Shown here: positions 32,323-41,386 of the stretch, piece by piece | Layout: every line of letters starts with the position of its first letter | Numbering within the stretch: position 1 is the stretch's first letter | Translations under genes and position numbers: made by a program | Assembly: GCA_964348185.1 (NCBI GenBank) | Contig: CAYGBW010000174.1 | Coordinates: 1-46,168 of the forward strand | Reading direction: 5' to 3' | Source: CAYGBW01 sp964348185 | GTDB taxonomy: Bacteria > Desulfobacterota > BSN033 > WVXP01 | Length of the DNA stretch: 46,168 nucleotides | Notes under the pieces: generated by a model | Databases searched by the model: none | What the model was told of the DNA's origin: nothing | What the model saw: only the letters and a program-made list of their open reading frames with translations

Positions 32323-33027
32323 TTACTCGCCGAGGAAAGTCTTCCGGACTTCTTCGTTGTCCAGTAACTGAGACGCAGGCCCTCCAAGGGAGATTCTTCC
32401 AATCGTGTAGACGTAACCCCTATCCGCAATTTCCAGAGCTTTTCTTGCGTTCTGCTCGACCAATAGAAGGGTAACGCCTTTTGTCCTGATTTCCAGAATC
32501 TTCCCATAGATCTCCTTGACAATATAGGGAGCCAATCCCAAAGAGGGCTCATCAAGGAGAAGAAGGACTGGCTTCGACATGAGGGATCGCCCAATCGAGA
32601 GCATTTGACGTTCCCCACCGGAAAGGGTGCTCGCCGGGTACTTTCGTCTCTCTTGAAGAATAGGAAACATCTCATAGACGATCTGGAGGTCCCGCAGCAT
32701 CTGAGGATGTTCTTTTCTGAAAAAGGCCCCCATTTCAAGGTTTTCCTGTATGGTCAATTTCTTGAAAACACGCCCCCCCTCAGGGACATAAGAAATCCCC
32801 ATTCGTGCGTGCACATAGGCCGGCCTTTTTTCAACCGCCAGTTCCTTGAATAGAATCCTTCCCTCCTTGGGTTTCAGCAGTCCACAAATCGTCTTGAGGG
32901 TCGTCGTTTTCCCTGCCCCGTTCGAGCCAATGATCGTCACAATGTCAGACTCTTTGACATCAAAAGTAATCCCGTCAAGGGCCTTCCGGTTTCCATAATA
33001 GACACTGATACTTTCGACACGAAGCAT
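32323..33027 (-). CDS. livF: Branched-chain amino acid-type ABC transporter ATP-binding protein LivF
   Basis: A 234-aa ATPase with Walker A GSNGAGKTT, signature LSGGERQM and Walker B LLLDEPSLGLAP. The IVKEIYGKI and LLVEQNARKALEIADRGYV segments are typical of LivF. It forms the ATPase pair with LivG. It ends the minus-strand run, convergent with the thioredoxin-CcdA-like gene, and starts 12 bp after livG. Confidence 0.93.
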   Translation of the reverse strand: MLRVESISVYYGNRKALDGITFDVKESDIVTIIGSNGAGKTTTLKTICGLLKPKEGRILFKELAVEKRPAYVHARMGISYVPEGGRVFKKLTIQENLEMGAFFRKEHPQMLRDLQIVYEMFPILQERRKYPASTLSGGERQMLSIGRSLMSKPVLLLLDEPSLGLAPYIVKEIYGKILEIRTKGVTLLLVEQNARKALEIADRGYVYTIGRISLGGPASQLLDNEEVRKTFLGE

Positions 33028-33039
33028 CGATTCACCGAA

Positions 33040-33804
33040 CTAGTCACTTCCAAGATAGGCTTGGATGACCTCTTGGTCCTTCTTAACCGTTTCTGGGGGT
33101 CCCTCAGCGATTTTTTCACCATAATTCAGAACGTAGATCCAGTCTGAAATACCCATGACAACCCTCATGTCGTGTTCAACAAACAGGATCGTCTTGCCCT
33201 GCCCCTTCAGTTCATGAATCAGATTCTGCATCGATATCGTCATATCGAGAGACAATCCTGCCGTCGGCTCATCCAAGAGCAAGAGTTCTGGGTCTGTGGC
33301 CATCGCCCTCGCTATTTCCACGAGCTTCTGCTGACCAAAGCCTAGATTGACAGCGAGCTCATCCTGGTAGTCGGCGAGCCCAACTTGGCCGAGAAGTTCC
33401 AACGCCTTGTGGCGGTTTCGAGACGTCTCTTCTTTCACGCCTCGTGTCTTGACTAATCCCCCCCAGGGACTTTCTCCCTTTGGAGCCCTCAAAGCCACCG
33501 TGACATTGTCAAGGGCAGTTAGATTCGGAAAAATCCGCACCATCTGAAATGTTCGAACAATACCCCTTTGAGCGATTCGATGTGAAGGCGATCCGTCGAT
33601 TCTCTCACCCTTGAACAGGATTTCGCCCATGGTCTTCGGTAAGTAACCGGTGATTAGATTGAAGACGGTCGTTTTGCCCGCACCGTTCGGCCCGATGAGT
33701 GCAGTGATCAAACCCGCTTTCACGCTGAATGAGAGTTCCTTGACCGCCTGGAGCCCTCCGAAGCGCTTACTGAGTCGTCTGGTCTCTAACAGAATCATCG
33801 CCAC
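33040..33804 (-). CDS. livG: Branched-chain amino acid-type ABC transporter ATP-binding protein LivG
   Basis: A 254-aa ATPase with Walker A GPNGAGKTT, a signature variant LGFGQQKLVEIARAM and Walker B LLLDEPTAGLS. The LivG-type insertion (RAPKGESPWGGLVKTRGVK) lies between Walker A and the signature. Its start could be GTG 33804 or ATG 33798, and no good ribosome site distinguishes them. It hydrolyses ATP together with LivF to drive import. Confidence 0.93.
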   Translation of the reverse strand: MAMILLETRRLSKRFGGLQAVKELSFSVKAGLITALIGPNGAGKTTVFNLITGYLPKTMGEILFKGERIDGSPSHRIAQRGIVRTFQMVRIFPNLTALDNVTVALRAPKGESPWGGLVKTRGVKEETSRNRHKALELLGQVGLADYQDELAVNLGFGQQKLVEIARAMATDPELLLLDEPTAGLSLDMTISMQNLIHELKGQGKTILFVEHDMRVVMGISDWIYVLNYGEKIAEGPPETVKKDQEVIQAYLGSD

Positions 33805-33932
33805 GTATATTCAGAGATCCCTGAAAAACTCGCTCTTCCCTGCTCAAACGGTTTATCCGGCGGTTTGAGTTGTCGGCTGTCAGGGGTCAGTTGCAACGGT
33901 GCATTCAAGACATCGACTTAGAATCCATGACC

Positions 33933-34796
33933 CTACCCCTTCCCGAACAGACCCTGCTTCCGTTTCAACAGAACGACGATGAGAAGCATGCTGAACATCA
34001 GCTGCCGCAAATGCGCTGCATAGAAGCTCGGAAGGCCAATGAAACGGAGAGCTTCAGGAATGAAGATCATGATGACTGCACCTGCAATAGGACCGACAAT
34101 GGTTCCTATCCCTCCAAAAATCACCATCCCGAGAATGAGGAATGATTCATTGATGAGAAAGCTGGAAGGATCAATGAATGTCAGATAGTGAGCCAGGAGG
34201 ACACCGGCAACGCCAGCAAAAGAAGTCGACACAAACATCGCAATAATCTTGAATAAGGCCACGTTCTTGCCAATGGCTGAGACGGCAATATGATCTTCAC
34301 GTATTGCCATCAAAACCTTCCCAAATGGAGACCGAACCCAAGAGGTCGTAAAAGTGACAGTGAGAATGACAAAAAAGATCACTAAACCCGCATACGACCA
34401 CAGATCATCAAAAACGAAGGAAAACAGATGGATCGGTGGAATCGCTGGCAGTCCTAGAGGACCCCGGGTCAATGAATGCCAATTGTTGAGGACCGTATAC
34501 ACAATAACCCCAAAGGCGTATGTTGCCAGGGACATATAGTCCTCTTCTAGCCGTAGCGTTGGGGCCGCGATAAGCAATCCGCATAGTCCTGTAATTGTTG
34601 CGGCGCATACAATCTCCAATACAAAAGGGAGTCCGAGCCTCAAGGAAATCAAGGCCCCTGCATACGCACCGATTCCAAAGAATGCGCCGTGGCAAATAGA
34701 AATAATGCCAGCAAACCCGAACATGAAGTTCAGACTGACACTGAGAATGACATAGATGCCCATGATGATGGCTACATGAAGAATAAAGTTAATCAT
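33933..34796 (-). CDS. livM: Branched-chain amino acid-type ABC transporter permease LivM
   Basis: A 287-aa membrane protein with about eight or nine hydrophobic helices and the family motifs LNFMFGFAGIISICHGAFFGIGAY and GKVLMAIREDHIAVSAIG (the EAA-like coupling loop to the ATPase). ATG 34796 is chosen; earlier in-frame starts overlap livH. It lies 4 bp after livH, so the two permeases are likely co-translated. Confidence 0.92.
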   Translation of the reverse strand: MINFILHVAIIMGIYVILSVSLNFMFGFAGIISICHGAFFGIGAYAGALISLRLGLPFVLEIVCAATITGLCGLLIAAPTLRLEEDYMSLATYAFGVIVYTVLNNWHSLTRGPLGLPAIPPIHLFSFVFDDLWSYAGLVIFFVILTVTFTTSWVRSPFGKVLMAIREDHIAVSAIGKNVALFKIIAMFVSTSFAGVAGVLLAHYLTFIDPSSFLINESFLILGMVIFGGIGTIVGPIAGAVIMIFIPEALRFIGLPSFYAAHLRQLMFSMLLIVVLLKRKQGLFGKG

Positions 34797-34800
34797 CCCA

Positions 34801-35661
34801 TCAGACCCGACGCCTGATCCAAGGCTTGAGCACGACAAAAACCATCATGATCGCCAGAGAAATGCCATCCTTCCAGGCAGACTCGATCTTCCATATCCCG
34901 AGATTTTCGACGATTCCCAGAAAAAACCCGCCAAACATAGCACCCGGGATATTCCCTATACCGCCAAGAATCGATGCAACGATGGCCTTCAGCAGGGCAG
35001 AATGTGACATCGTGGGATCCAAATCTATTTCAAGAGAAATCAACGCGCCTGCCGCACCTGCCAGAACCGATCCGAGTGCCATGGCTAGCAGGAATATCGA
35101 ACCCACATTGATTCCGATGACATCAGCGATTTCAGTATCATCGGCCGTCGCGCGCATGGCCTTTCCAAAACTCGTCTTTTTGAAGAAGAGCGCTAGGAGA
35201 ATCATAATGAGAACCGATACCGACAAGATGATGATCTGGTTTTGTGTGATGATGATTCCCTTGACCTTGTAAATGGTGGGGGTCTCCCTTTGCCTGATGG
35301 ACAGGATATCTGTCCCAAAGATTAGAGAAATAACGGGCTCAATGAAGAAAGCCACGGCAAAGGAACAAATGGCCAGGACCCATCCATGATTCTCGCCCTG
35401 CCGAAAGGGCTTGAACACTAGCTGGTCAAAACCGAGCATGACGACCATCGTACTCAGGGACGCGAAAACCATGGAAACCGCTAGACCCAAACCGAGCCTG
35501 ACAAAAAAGAAATAGGTCATATAGGCGCCGATCATATACGCACTGCCATGGGCGAGATTAAAAAACCTCATCGTCCCAAAAACAATGGTAAATCCGAAGG
35601 CGGTCAGGGCGTAAATCGAGCCCGAAATCAGCCCGTTTATGAACAGCTGAAAAAACATCAT
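34801..35661 (-). CDS. livH: Branched-chain amino acid-type ABC transporter permease LivH
   Basis: A 286-aa membrane permease with the LivH start FFQLFINGLISGSIYALTAFGFTIVFGTMRFFNLAHGSAYMIGAY and the coupling loop GKAMRATADDTEIADVIGIN. Its C-terminus GSVLAGAAGALISL and GGIGNIPGAMFGGFFLG are typical. ATG 35661 is preferred over a TTG at 35679. It forms the channel with LivM. About 280 bp with a terminator-like hairpin separates it from the binding-protein gene upstream. Confidence 0.92.
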   Translation of the reverse strand: MMFFQLFINGLISGSIYALTAFGFTIVFGTMRFFNLAHGSAYMIGAYMTYFFFVRLGLGLAVSMVFASLSTMVVMLGFDQLVFKPFRQGENHGWVLAICSFAVAFFIEPVISLIFGTDILSIRQRETPTIYKVKGIIITQNQIIILSVSVLIMILLALFFKKTSFGKAMRATADDTEIADVIGINVGSIFLLAMALGSVLAGAAGALISLEIDLDPTMSHSALLKAIVASILGGIGNIPGAMFGGFFLGIVENLGIWKIESAWKDGISLAIMMVFVVLKPWIRRRV

Positions 35662-35884
35662 GATCCCAGAGGGAAGCAAGACCGCTCAGTCACCCATCGA
35701 CAAGGGTTCAGGCATGAATTTCTCGTGCCTTGGAGAAAAGGGGGGTGCTCGTCTCAAGGTACAGAACGAGGGGCGTTAAAACCAAATTCTTTCGTTTATG
35801 TATCCAAAATGTCGTTGACTTCGCAGACAGAAGCGGCCAACTCAGCGATCGCTTAGCTCCCTTTTAATTCACTCGCCTAACTCC

Positions 35885-35924
35885 AAAAAAGGGGAAAGGG
35901 TGAGACAGGGACGCGTCTCACCCT
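35885..35924 (-). terminator. Intrinsic terminator between livK and livH
   Basis: On the minus strand a perfect 10-bp stem (AGGGTGAGAC/GTCTCACCCT, 35897-35906 and 35915-35924) with an 8-nt loop is followed by TTTCCCCTTTTTT. It begins 16 bp past the livK stop. Partial termination here would yield more binding protein than permease. Confidence 0.75.
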
Positions 35925-35939
35925 ATCGTTCTGTCCTGA

Positions 35940-37088
35940 TTATGTGCCCCCTCTAATAAAATCACAAAAATCCGTCATTTCATAGACGCCCGGCCCCATA
36001 ATCTTTTCGATGCAGTATCGAGCCGTTCGTTCCCCGTCGACAAAGGTAATATCTCCAGTTATTCCAGGAAAATCCTTCATTGAGAATAGAGCTTTTTGTG
36101 CCCCTGGACCTGAGTTTCCTCCGTTTTCTAGGGCATATACGGCCAATTTGGCCGCCTCGTAGGTAAAAGTTGATGCAATAGTCTTGGGCTTAAACCCGTA
36201 TTTTGCCACATTAGCGGCCACATACCCATCATGCCGGGCTCCTGCGGCTCCTGAGGGGGAAAAGGTTGGATAGGCAACCCCTTTGAGGGCTTCCCCCACC
36301 AGCTCCCACAGTTTTGGTTCCTGGAACATATTCGATCCCACAATCGGGAGGTCCATCTCAAGCTCCTGCATCTGTTTGATGATCTGGGCGGTTTCCTTGA
36401 TGCCCCCTTTGATCTCGATAACATCCGGATTTGCCTGTTTGATCTTGAGCAGGTGGGTCTTGAAATCCGTTGTCCCCGTCGGGAAAAACTCGATTCTTGC
36501 AATCACTCCTCCCAGTTTGGGGAAGGTCTCCTCCGCCATCTTCATACTCGTCCTCCCCATGTCCGTCGAAAAGACCAATCCCGCATACCGTCTTGCCCCA
36601 AGCACCTCATAGGCGTATCTCACCATGAGACGCTCCATTCCCATGGGGGGGGCGATCCGAAATAAGAAGTCTCCTGCTTTGTTGACATCCTGATGGCTCG
36701 CCTGAGTCGCAATAGCAGGGACTTCACTGGATTGACAGATGGGGCCTATAGCCAGGGCCTCATGGCTGAAAAGTCCGCCGATGATGATCGGGACTTTGTC
36801 GATATTGATGAGCTTTCGAACAGCAGAAACAGCCTGTTTTGCGCTCGCACCGGAATCCTCATAAATGACCTTTACCTTTTTCCCCTTGATCCCCCCCTCA
36901 CTGTTGACTTGTTCGATGGCCAGGTCTATCCCCCGTTTGGCATCCTCTCCGTAGTTGGCAGCCCACCCAGTGAGCGGCAGGTATGCCCCGATCTTGAGGA
37001 CCTCCTCAGCGCGAATTCCTGTTGGATGGATCATCCCTGTCAGTGTAAAAAAGAGACCGATCACGATAACACACCTTGAGACTTTCAT
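35940..37088 (-). CDS. livK: Branched-chain amino acid-type ABC transporter substrate-binding protein LivK
   Basis: A 382-aa periplasmic binding protein. It has a signal peptide (about 1-27, IVIGLFFTLTG...RAEE), then LKIGAYLPLTGWAANYGEDAKRGIDLAIEQVN, the first-lobe signature of type I periplasmic binding proteins of the Leu/Ile/Val/amide class. The neighbouring M20 peptidase and amidohydrolase suggest it may bind an amide or aromatic acid rather than leucine. The ATG has a strong GGAGG site. It starts 61 bp after the M20 gene on the same strand and is probably co-transcribed with it. Confidence 0.92.
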   Translation of the reverse strand: MKVSRCVIVIGLFFTLTGMIHPTGIRAEEVLKIGAYLPLTGWAANYGEDAKRGIDLAIEQVNSEGGIKGKKVKVIYEDSGASAKQAVSAVRKLINIDKVPIIIGGLFSHEALAIGPICQSSEVPAIATQASHQDVNKAGDFLFRIAPPMGMERLMVRYAYEVLGARRYAGLVFSTDMGRTSMKMAEETFPKLGGVIARIEFFPTGTTDFKTHLLKIKQANPDVIEIKGGIKETAQIIKQMQELEMDLPIVGSNMFQEPKLWELVGEALKGVAYPTFSPSGAAGARHDGYVAANVAKYGFKPKTIASTFTYEAAKLAVYALENGGNSGPGAQKALFSMKDFPGITGDITFVDGERTARYCIEKIMGPGVYEMTDFCDFIRGGT

Positions 37089-37149
37089 CGTTAAACCTCC
37101 TCTGAATTGGATTTGAACCGGAGCCGCTCCGGGGTTTCAAAAGGTCCTG

Positions 37150-38373
37150 TCACCCCTCATGGCCACAGTAGTCCATGGCTATGAGGCAGTAGGCCTTCGT
37201 TACCTCAATCAGGTCCTCGACACCCAGAAATTCATTGGCCTGATGAGCGTGGCTTGAAAAGCCCCTTCCAGGTCCCCAGACAAACGTTGGGATGCCCGCC
37301 TGAACGACGTAATGGGCCATCGCCGGCGCCGCCATGCAGACCGGGGTCAGTTCCTGCCCTCGCAGTTCAACAGCCACCTTCTGCATGGTCTTGTAAAGCT
37401 CCTGACTTTCCTTCCAATCTCCAACCTCGTCTCCCTTTCGCCATGCCAGCTCCTGCACCTCGACCCTCAGTTCCTTGTCTTTTTCCCTGAGACCATCAAG
37501 AGTATGGTGAATCGCCCTCAACCCTTCCTCCTTGGTCTGCGTGGGGAGAAGATGAACCCGGATGATAATGCTAGATCGCACAGGAGTGAATCCCGGAACA
37601 TCTCCGCCGACCACTCGATCCAGCATGATGAATGGGTCATGAGGATGCATTTTGTATTTCTCATGGGGAATCTCCGGTTGCACAAGTGCATCAATCACCC
37701 GAGGGATCTTATAAATGGAATTCACCCCATAGCCTGGGAACAGCGCATGTCCCACGACCCCATGGATCACCACGTTCAGCACCAACAACCCCATGTGGTG
37801 GGTAGTGATACTGTCAACCCCCTGATCGCTGGGAGTCGGATCTCCCTGCACAGCCGCCGAAACATTAAAATGACCCGCCCGAATGACCGATTTCATGCCC
37901 ACATTCTCGGACGTCACTTCACCCATGCCCGACACCAAGGTTAGATCCCCCCGCAGCCTCACACCGGCCTTCTGAAGTGCCATTGCCATACCCACGGCAC
38001 ACGCAACGCCACCCTTGGCATCGGCGGCTGCCAGGCCTCGAATCTTGCCGTCAACGATTTCGGCGCCCCATGGATCATATTCCCAGTCGGAGAGAACATC
38101 AACCGGCATGGTATCATGGTGTGCATAGAATCCGAGGGACTTTCCTCCTCCCGTTCCTTCCAAATGGCCTGCAACATTGATCTTTGTCTTCGCGTCTTCA
38201 ATGAAGTCGGTCTTGAATCCAAGCCCGCGATACTTCGAAGCGACAAAATCCGTAACGTTTTTCTGATCCTCGGAAACGACACTTCTAATCCGAATGACCT
38301 GCTGAGCGAACTGGACGATCTCCTGTCTCAACTCATCGACCGCTTTCAGAACCTTTTTTCTTGTGTTGTCCAT
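37150..38373 (-). CDS. M20 family metallopeptidase/amidase (ArgE/DapE-like)
   Basis: A 407-aa two-domain zinc amidohydrolase. The metal motif FYAHHDTMP (H86, D87) is followed by the bridging Asp in AAADAKGG (D119), the general-base region SGMGEVTSEN (Glu about 152) and, near the C-terminus, GFSSHAHQANEFLGVED (metal His). The inserted lid domain spans roughly 200-310. It would remove an acyl or carbamoyl group from an amino acid or dipeptide-like substrate. It lies between the amidohydrolase and livK on the same strand, so it probably acts on a compound imported by the Liv or TRAP system. Good ribosome site (GGGAGG). Confidence 0.9.
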   Translation of the reverse strand: MDNTRKKVLKAVDELRQEIVQFAQQVIRIRSVVSEDQKNVTDFVASKYRGLGFKTDFIEDAKTKINVAGHLEGTGGGKSLGFYAHHDTMPVDVLSDWEYDPWGAEIVDGKIRGLAAADAKGGVACAVGMAMALQKAGVRLRGDLTLVSGMGEVTSENVGMKSVIRAGHFNVSAAVQGDPTPSDQGVDSITTHHMGLLVLNVVIHGVVGHALFPGYGVNSIYKIPRVIDALVQPEIPHEKYKMHPHDPFIMLDRVVGGDVPGFTPVRSSIIIRVHLLPTQTKEEGLRAIHHTLDGLREKDKELRVEVQELAWRKGDEVGDWKESQELYKTMQKVAVELRGQELTPVCMAAPAMAHYVVQAGIPTFVWGPGRGFSSHAHQANEFLGVEDLIEVTKAYCLIAMDYCGHEG

Positions 38374-38482
38374 ATCTCAATTCCTCCCTGTCATCATGTG
38401 AATTCCGGCTCTATGGACATGTCACCCCCTTTCCCGTTGTCCATCTCCTCTGATCTTGTCCTCTCAATGCTCCAGCAGACCT

Positions 38483-39334
38483 TCATTTCTCCAGAATTCT
38501 TAGGATATTTCCTGATAAGACCTTTTCCTTGTCTTCCAGAGTGAGGTCCGCTGTCCTGACCTTTTCGAGCTCCTCATCCATTTTGAAAAAGGGAAGATCC
38601 GTTCCAAAAATCACCCGACCCGCTCCAAGACATTTGCAGGCATACTCAATCATCCTCTTTGAAGCTCCGGTGGTGTGGTAACTGATTCTGGAATCCACGG
38701 CCTCCTTCAGAAACACGCCTCCCATATGGGCAGCCATGACTTTAGGCGAATTATACGTTTCAATCACCGTTTCCAGATGACCTGGATCGCACAATTCTGA
38801 TCTCATGGTGTCGATGAAATCCTGATGAGTGAATTGTGCTGTCCCTCCCCCCTCAGGTCTATCCTCCCCAAGAACCTGAAACTCCTCAAGAACAGGCGGA
38901 TTCACGTGGAGAACAACGGGGAGACTCATTTCTTTGGCTTTTTGGATCAACGCCGTTACATGGGGATGGGACATGGAAACCCCCTGGACCAGGGGGTGAA
39001 GTTTCAACCCTGAGAGACCGAGCTGCCGAATAGCCCGGTCGACCTCCTCAATTGCCGCATCGAGGGCCTCTGGATGGACACAGCAGAACCCGATGAATCG
39101 ACTCGGATTCCGATCTCTCACCCGTGCTGTCCAGTCGTTGCACTCCGAAGATAGCTCCGGACGGGCGGCAACATTCCACGTGATGAGACGGTCAATCCCT
39201 AATCGGTCCATCTGAGCGAGGATGTTTTCATAGCTGCACGGGCGGAAGAGATCGAGCATCTTCGGCCCATAGAGCCGTTCGAATGCCTTTTCATCCCAGG
39301 GGATCACAGAGTTATGGGCATCAATGATCATCAT
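38483..39334 (-). CDS. Amidohydrolase 2 family (metal-dependent TIM-barrel) protein with altered HxH motif
   Basis: A 283-aa amidohydrolase-2-type barrel. GLKLHPLVQG, VLHVNPP, AAHMGGVFL and FGTDLPFF match the metal and active-site strands of the ACMSD/gamma-resorcylate decarboxylase group. The first strand reads IDAHNSVIPW, so the usual DxHxH pair is reduced to one His, and metal binding may differ. It could be a hydrolase or a non-oxidative decarboxylase. ATG 39334 (or 39331), just after GAGGGG, is chosen over a long in-frame extension to 39487 that is low-complexity and overlaps the TRAP gene. It follows the TRAP gene by about 100 bp. Confidence 0.85.
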   Translation of the reverse strand: MMIIDAHNSVIPWDEKAFERLYGPKMLDLFRPCSYENILAQMDRLGIDRLITWNVAARPELSSECNDWTARVRDRNPSRFIGFCCVHPEALDAAIEEVDRAIRQLGLSGLKLHPLVQGVSMSHPHVTALIQKAKEMSLPVVLHVNPPVLEEFQVLGEDRPEGGGTAQFTHQDFIDTMRSELCDPGHLETVIETYNSPKVMAAHMGGVFLKEAVDSRISYHTTGASKRMIEYACKCLGAGRVIFGTDLPFFKMDEELEKVRTADLTLEDKEKVLSGNILRILEK

Positions 39335-39435
39335 ACCCCTCACGAGTTGAACAGGATGGGGACCCTGCCCCGAAAGGCGCCCATCAGAACGCCGAGACCG
39401 TTGGCCGTGCACACCCCCAGCCTTCTCCCAGAGGA

Positions 39436-41310
39436 TCAAACGGTCTTTTGAACAGGGAGAACGGATTGCCTCCTTCCGATTTGCCACACTGTGAAAAGGA
39501 CCCCCACGATGAGTCCTATCACGAGGAGAAGGTAACCTCTCGTAACAATAAAGGCGGCAAGGGCGACGACCACGACGATCGGGACGGCCCTCTCGGCAGG
39601 TTTGAGCCGGGTGAGATAGTAGCCAACCACGCTCGCCTGTAGCATGAGCACCGTTGTGAGAGCAGCAACCAACTGAGCGACCATTGCCAGGGTTGCCTGC
39701 TCTTGCAAAATGACCCCAGGTGCCCAGATCACCAGAAAGGGCAGAAGCCAGGCAATGACCGCTCCCTTGACCGCCTCAAGACCTACCCGTAGGTAATCGG
39801 CACCGGCGATGGGCGCGGCCACAACGCAGCATAGCCCCACGGGCGGGGTGATCAGGGCAAAGACAGCGAAAAAGAAAACAAAGAAGTGTGCCTGGATGAA
39901 GGGCACTCCCATGGCGGTCAAGGCCGGGACACATAGGATGGCAACCAAAAGATAGGAGGCAAAGGGGGGCATGCCGCATCCCAGGAGAATTGTCATCACA
40001 GCCACCAGGATGAGTGCGATCCAGAGCGTTCCAGCGCTCAGGGTCTCGACCATACTGGGGAACTTCAATCCCAGCCCGGTGAGAGTCACCGAGCTGATGA
40101 TGACGCCAATGAGAGCCGCAGTTGCCCCGACCTTGGCACCTATGGTGGCTCCTTTGACACAGGCCTGGATCCAGGTATCCAAAGACCCACGTGTTTCCTT
40201 CCGTGCCATGGCGATCACCAGAAGAGCCAGAATACCACCGAAGGCGGCATACATGGGTGTGAAATCCAGAAGCAGTAGGACAATAATGGTCACCAGAGGA
40301 CCCACAAACAGAGGTCCCCTGACGATAAAGGTCTCCCGGTCGATCTCTTCGGACATGGGGGTGATCTTTAGTTTTACGGCATTCAGCTGAACAAACAATC
40401 CAATACAAAAGTAGTATAGAAGGGCCGGGATAATGGCCATTGCACAGACCTGGATATAGGGGATTCCCATATGTTCAGCCATAATAAACGCGACAATTCC
40501 CATTATCGGTGGCATGAGAGAGCCCCCTGTTGAAGCGACCGATTCAATGGCACCGGCCTGTTCCGGCTTATACCCGGCACTCTTCATCAGGGGGATGGTA
40601 AATTGCCCGGTGATCGCCACATTTGCCATCCCGGAGCCACTAATCGTTCCAACCAGGGCACTGCTGACCACCGCTGCCATGCCGGACCCACCGGCAAACC
40701 TCCTGCCGGCCACCGTACCCAATTGGGTAAAGAACCGGTTCGCTCCTGATGCCGAAAGAAGGGCACCAAACAACATGAACAGGAATATGTAATTGGCCGA
40801 GACACCGAGGGCCAACCCGAACATGCCATGGAGGCCGATATTGTACTGGGATATAGCAGCCTTCAGCCTGACAGGGAAATGCCAGAAAGGTTGAGGCAGG
40901 TATTGACCCAGGAATGTGTAAGCAACGAATATCCCGCAGATTATCGGCAAGACCTTGCCAAAGCTCCGCGTGACCGAATCGAAGACAATAACCAGGAGAA
41001 TGACGCCGATGACAACATCCGGCCGATTGGGGATTCCCATCCGCAACTCGAGAGCGTCATAGTTGATCCATATGTACCCTGTGGTCACGAGAGATAAGGC
41101 GATGAGGAGTGAAATGATCGGCCAGAGTCTCATCTTTTCCCTTAAGATCGTGAGATACACGAGGAGCAGGGCAAAGATCAGGTGAGTCGTTTGGTGCCTT
41201 ATGGGGGCCTGAAAGAGCAGTTGGGTGTAGGCGAGATGGTAAATAGCCATCCCCACCGCCAAAACCACGATCGTGGTATCCAACACCTTTAAAACGTCAC
41301 CTTTTTTCAA
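39436..41310 (-). CDS. TRAP transporter fused permease (4TM-12TM, TAXI-type)
   Basis: A 624-aa membrane protein joining the small (DctQ-like) and large (DctM-like) TRAP subunits, with about 16 hydrophobic segments. Motifs include GTISGSGMANVAITGQFTIPLMK, EAGAIESVASTGGSLMPPIMG, GLGLKFPSMVE and MPPFASYLLVAI. Such fused permeases work with TAXI-type binding proteins to import carboxylates using a sodium or proton gradient. The start is TTG 41310 with GGGAGG upstream. A hairpin separates it from the TAXI gene, consistent with unequal expression. Confidence 0.93.
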   Translation of the reverse strand: MKKGDVLKVLDTTIVVLAVGMAIYHLAYTQLLFQAPIRHQTTHLIFALLLVYLTILREKMRLWPIISLLIALSLVTTGYIWINYDALELRMGIPNRPDVVIGVILLVIVFDSVTRSFGKVLPIICGIFVAYTFLGQYLPQPFWHFPVRLKAAISQYNIGLHGMFGLALGVSANYIFLFMLFGALLSASGANRFFTQLGTVAGRRFAGGSGMAAVVSSALVGTISGSGMANVAITGQFTIPLMKSAGYKPEQAGAIESVASTGGSLMPPIMGIVAFIMAEHMGIPYIQVCAMAIIPALLYYFCIGLFVQLNAVKLKITPMSEEIDRETFIVRGPLFVGPLVTIIVLLLLDFTPMYAAFGGILALLVIAMARKETRGSLDTWIQACVKGATIGAKVGATAALIGVIISSVTLTGLGLKFPSMVETLSAGTLWIALILVAVMTILLGCGMPPFASYLLVAILCVPALTAMGVPFIQAHFFVFFFAVFALITPPVGLCCVVAAPIAGADYLRVGLEAVKGAVIAWLLPFLVIWAPGVILQEQATLAMVAQLVAALTTVLMLQASVVGYYLTRLKPAERAVPIVVVVALAAFIVTRGYLLLVIGLIVGVLFTVWQIGRRQSVLPVQKTV

Positions 41311-41331
41311 AACCTCCCTCCAGGCCGGCAG

Positions 41332-41373
41332 GGTGAAGCCTCAGGTTACGGCCACGCAACCCGAGACTTCACC
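41332..41373 (-). promoter_or_regulatory. Intercistronic hairpin between TAXI and TRAP permease genes
   Basis: GGTGAAG at 41332-41338 pairs with CTTCACC at 41367-41373. Inner CTC/GAG and GTT/AAC pairs extend the structure across bulges. There is no T run. It lies just past the TAXI stop and ends 22 nt before the permease start, so it may protect the upstream mRNA or attenuate. Confidence 0.5.
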
Positions 41374-41386
41374 GAATCGATCATGA

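Noticed and set aside
35548..35856. Plus-strand 102-codon frame near livH.
   Set aside because: Antisense to livH and its leader, with low-complexity composition and no ribosome site.
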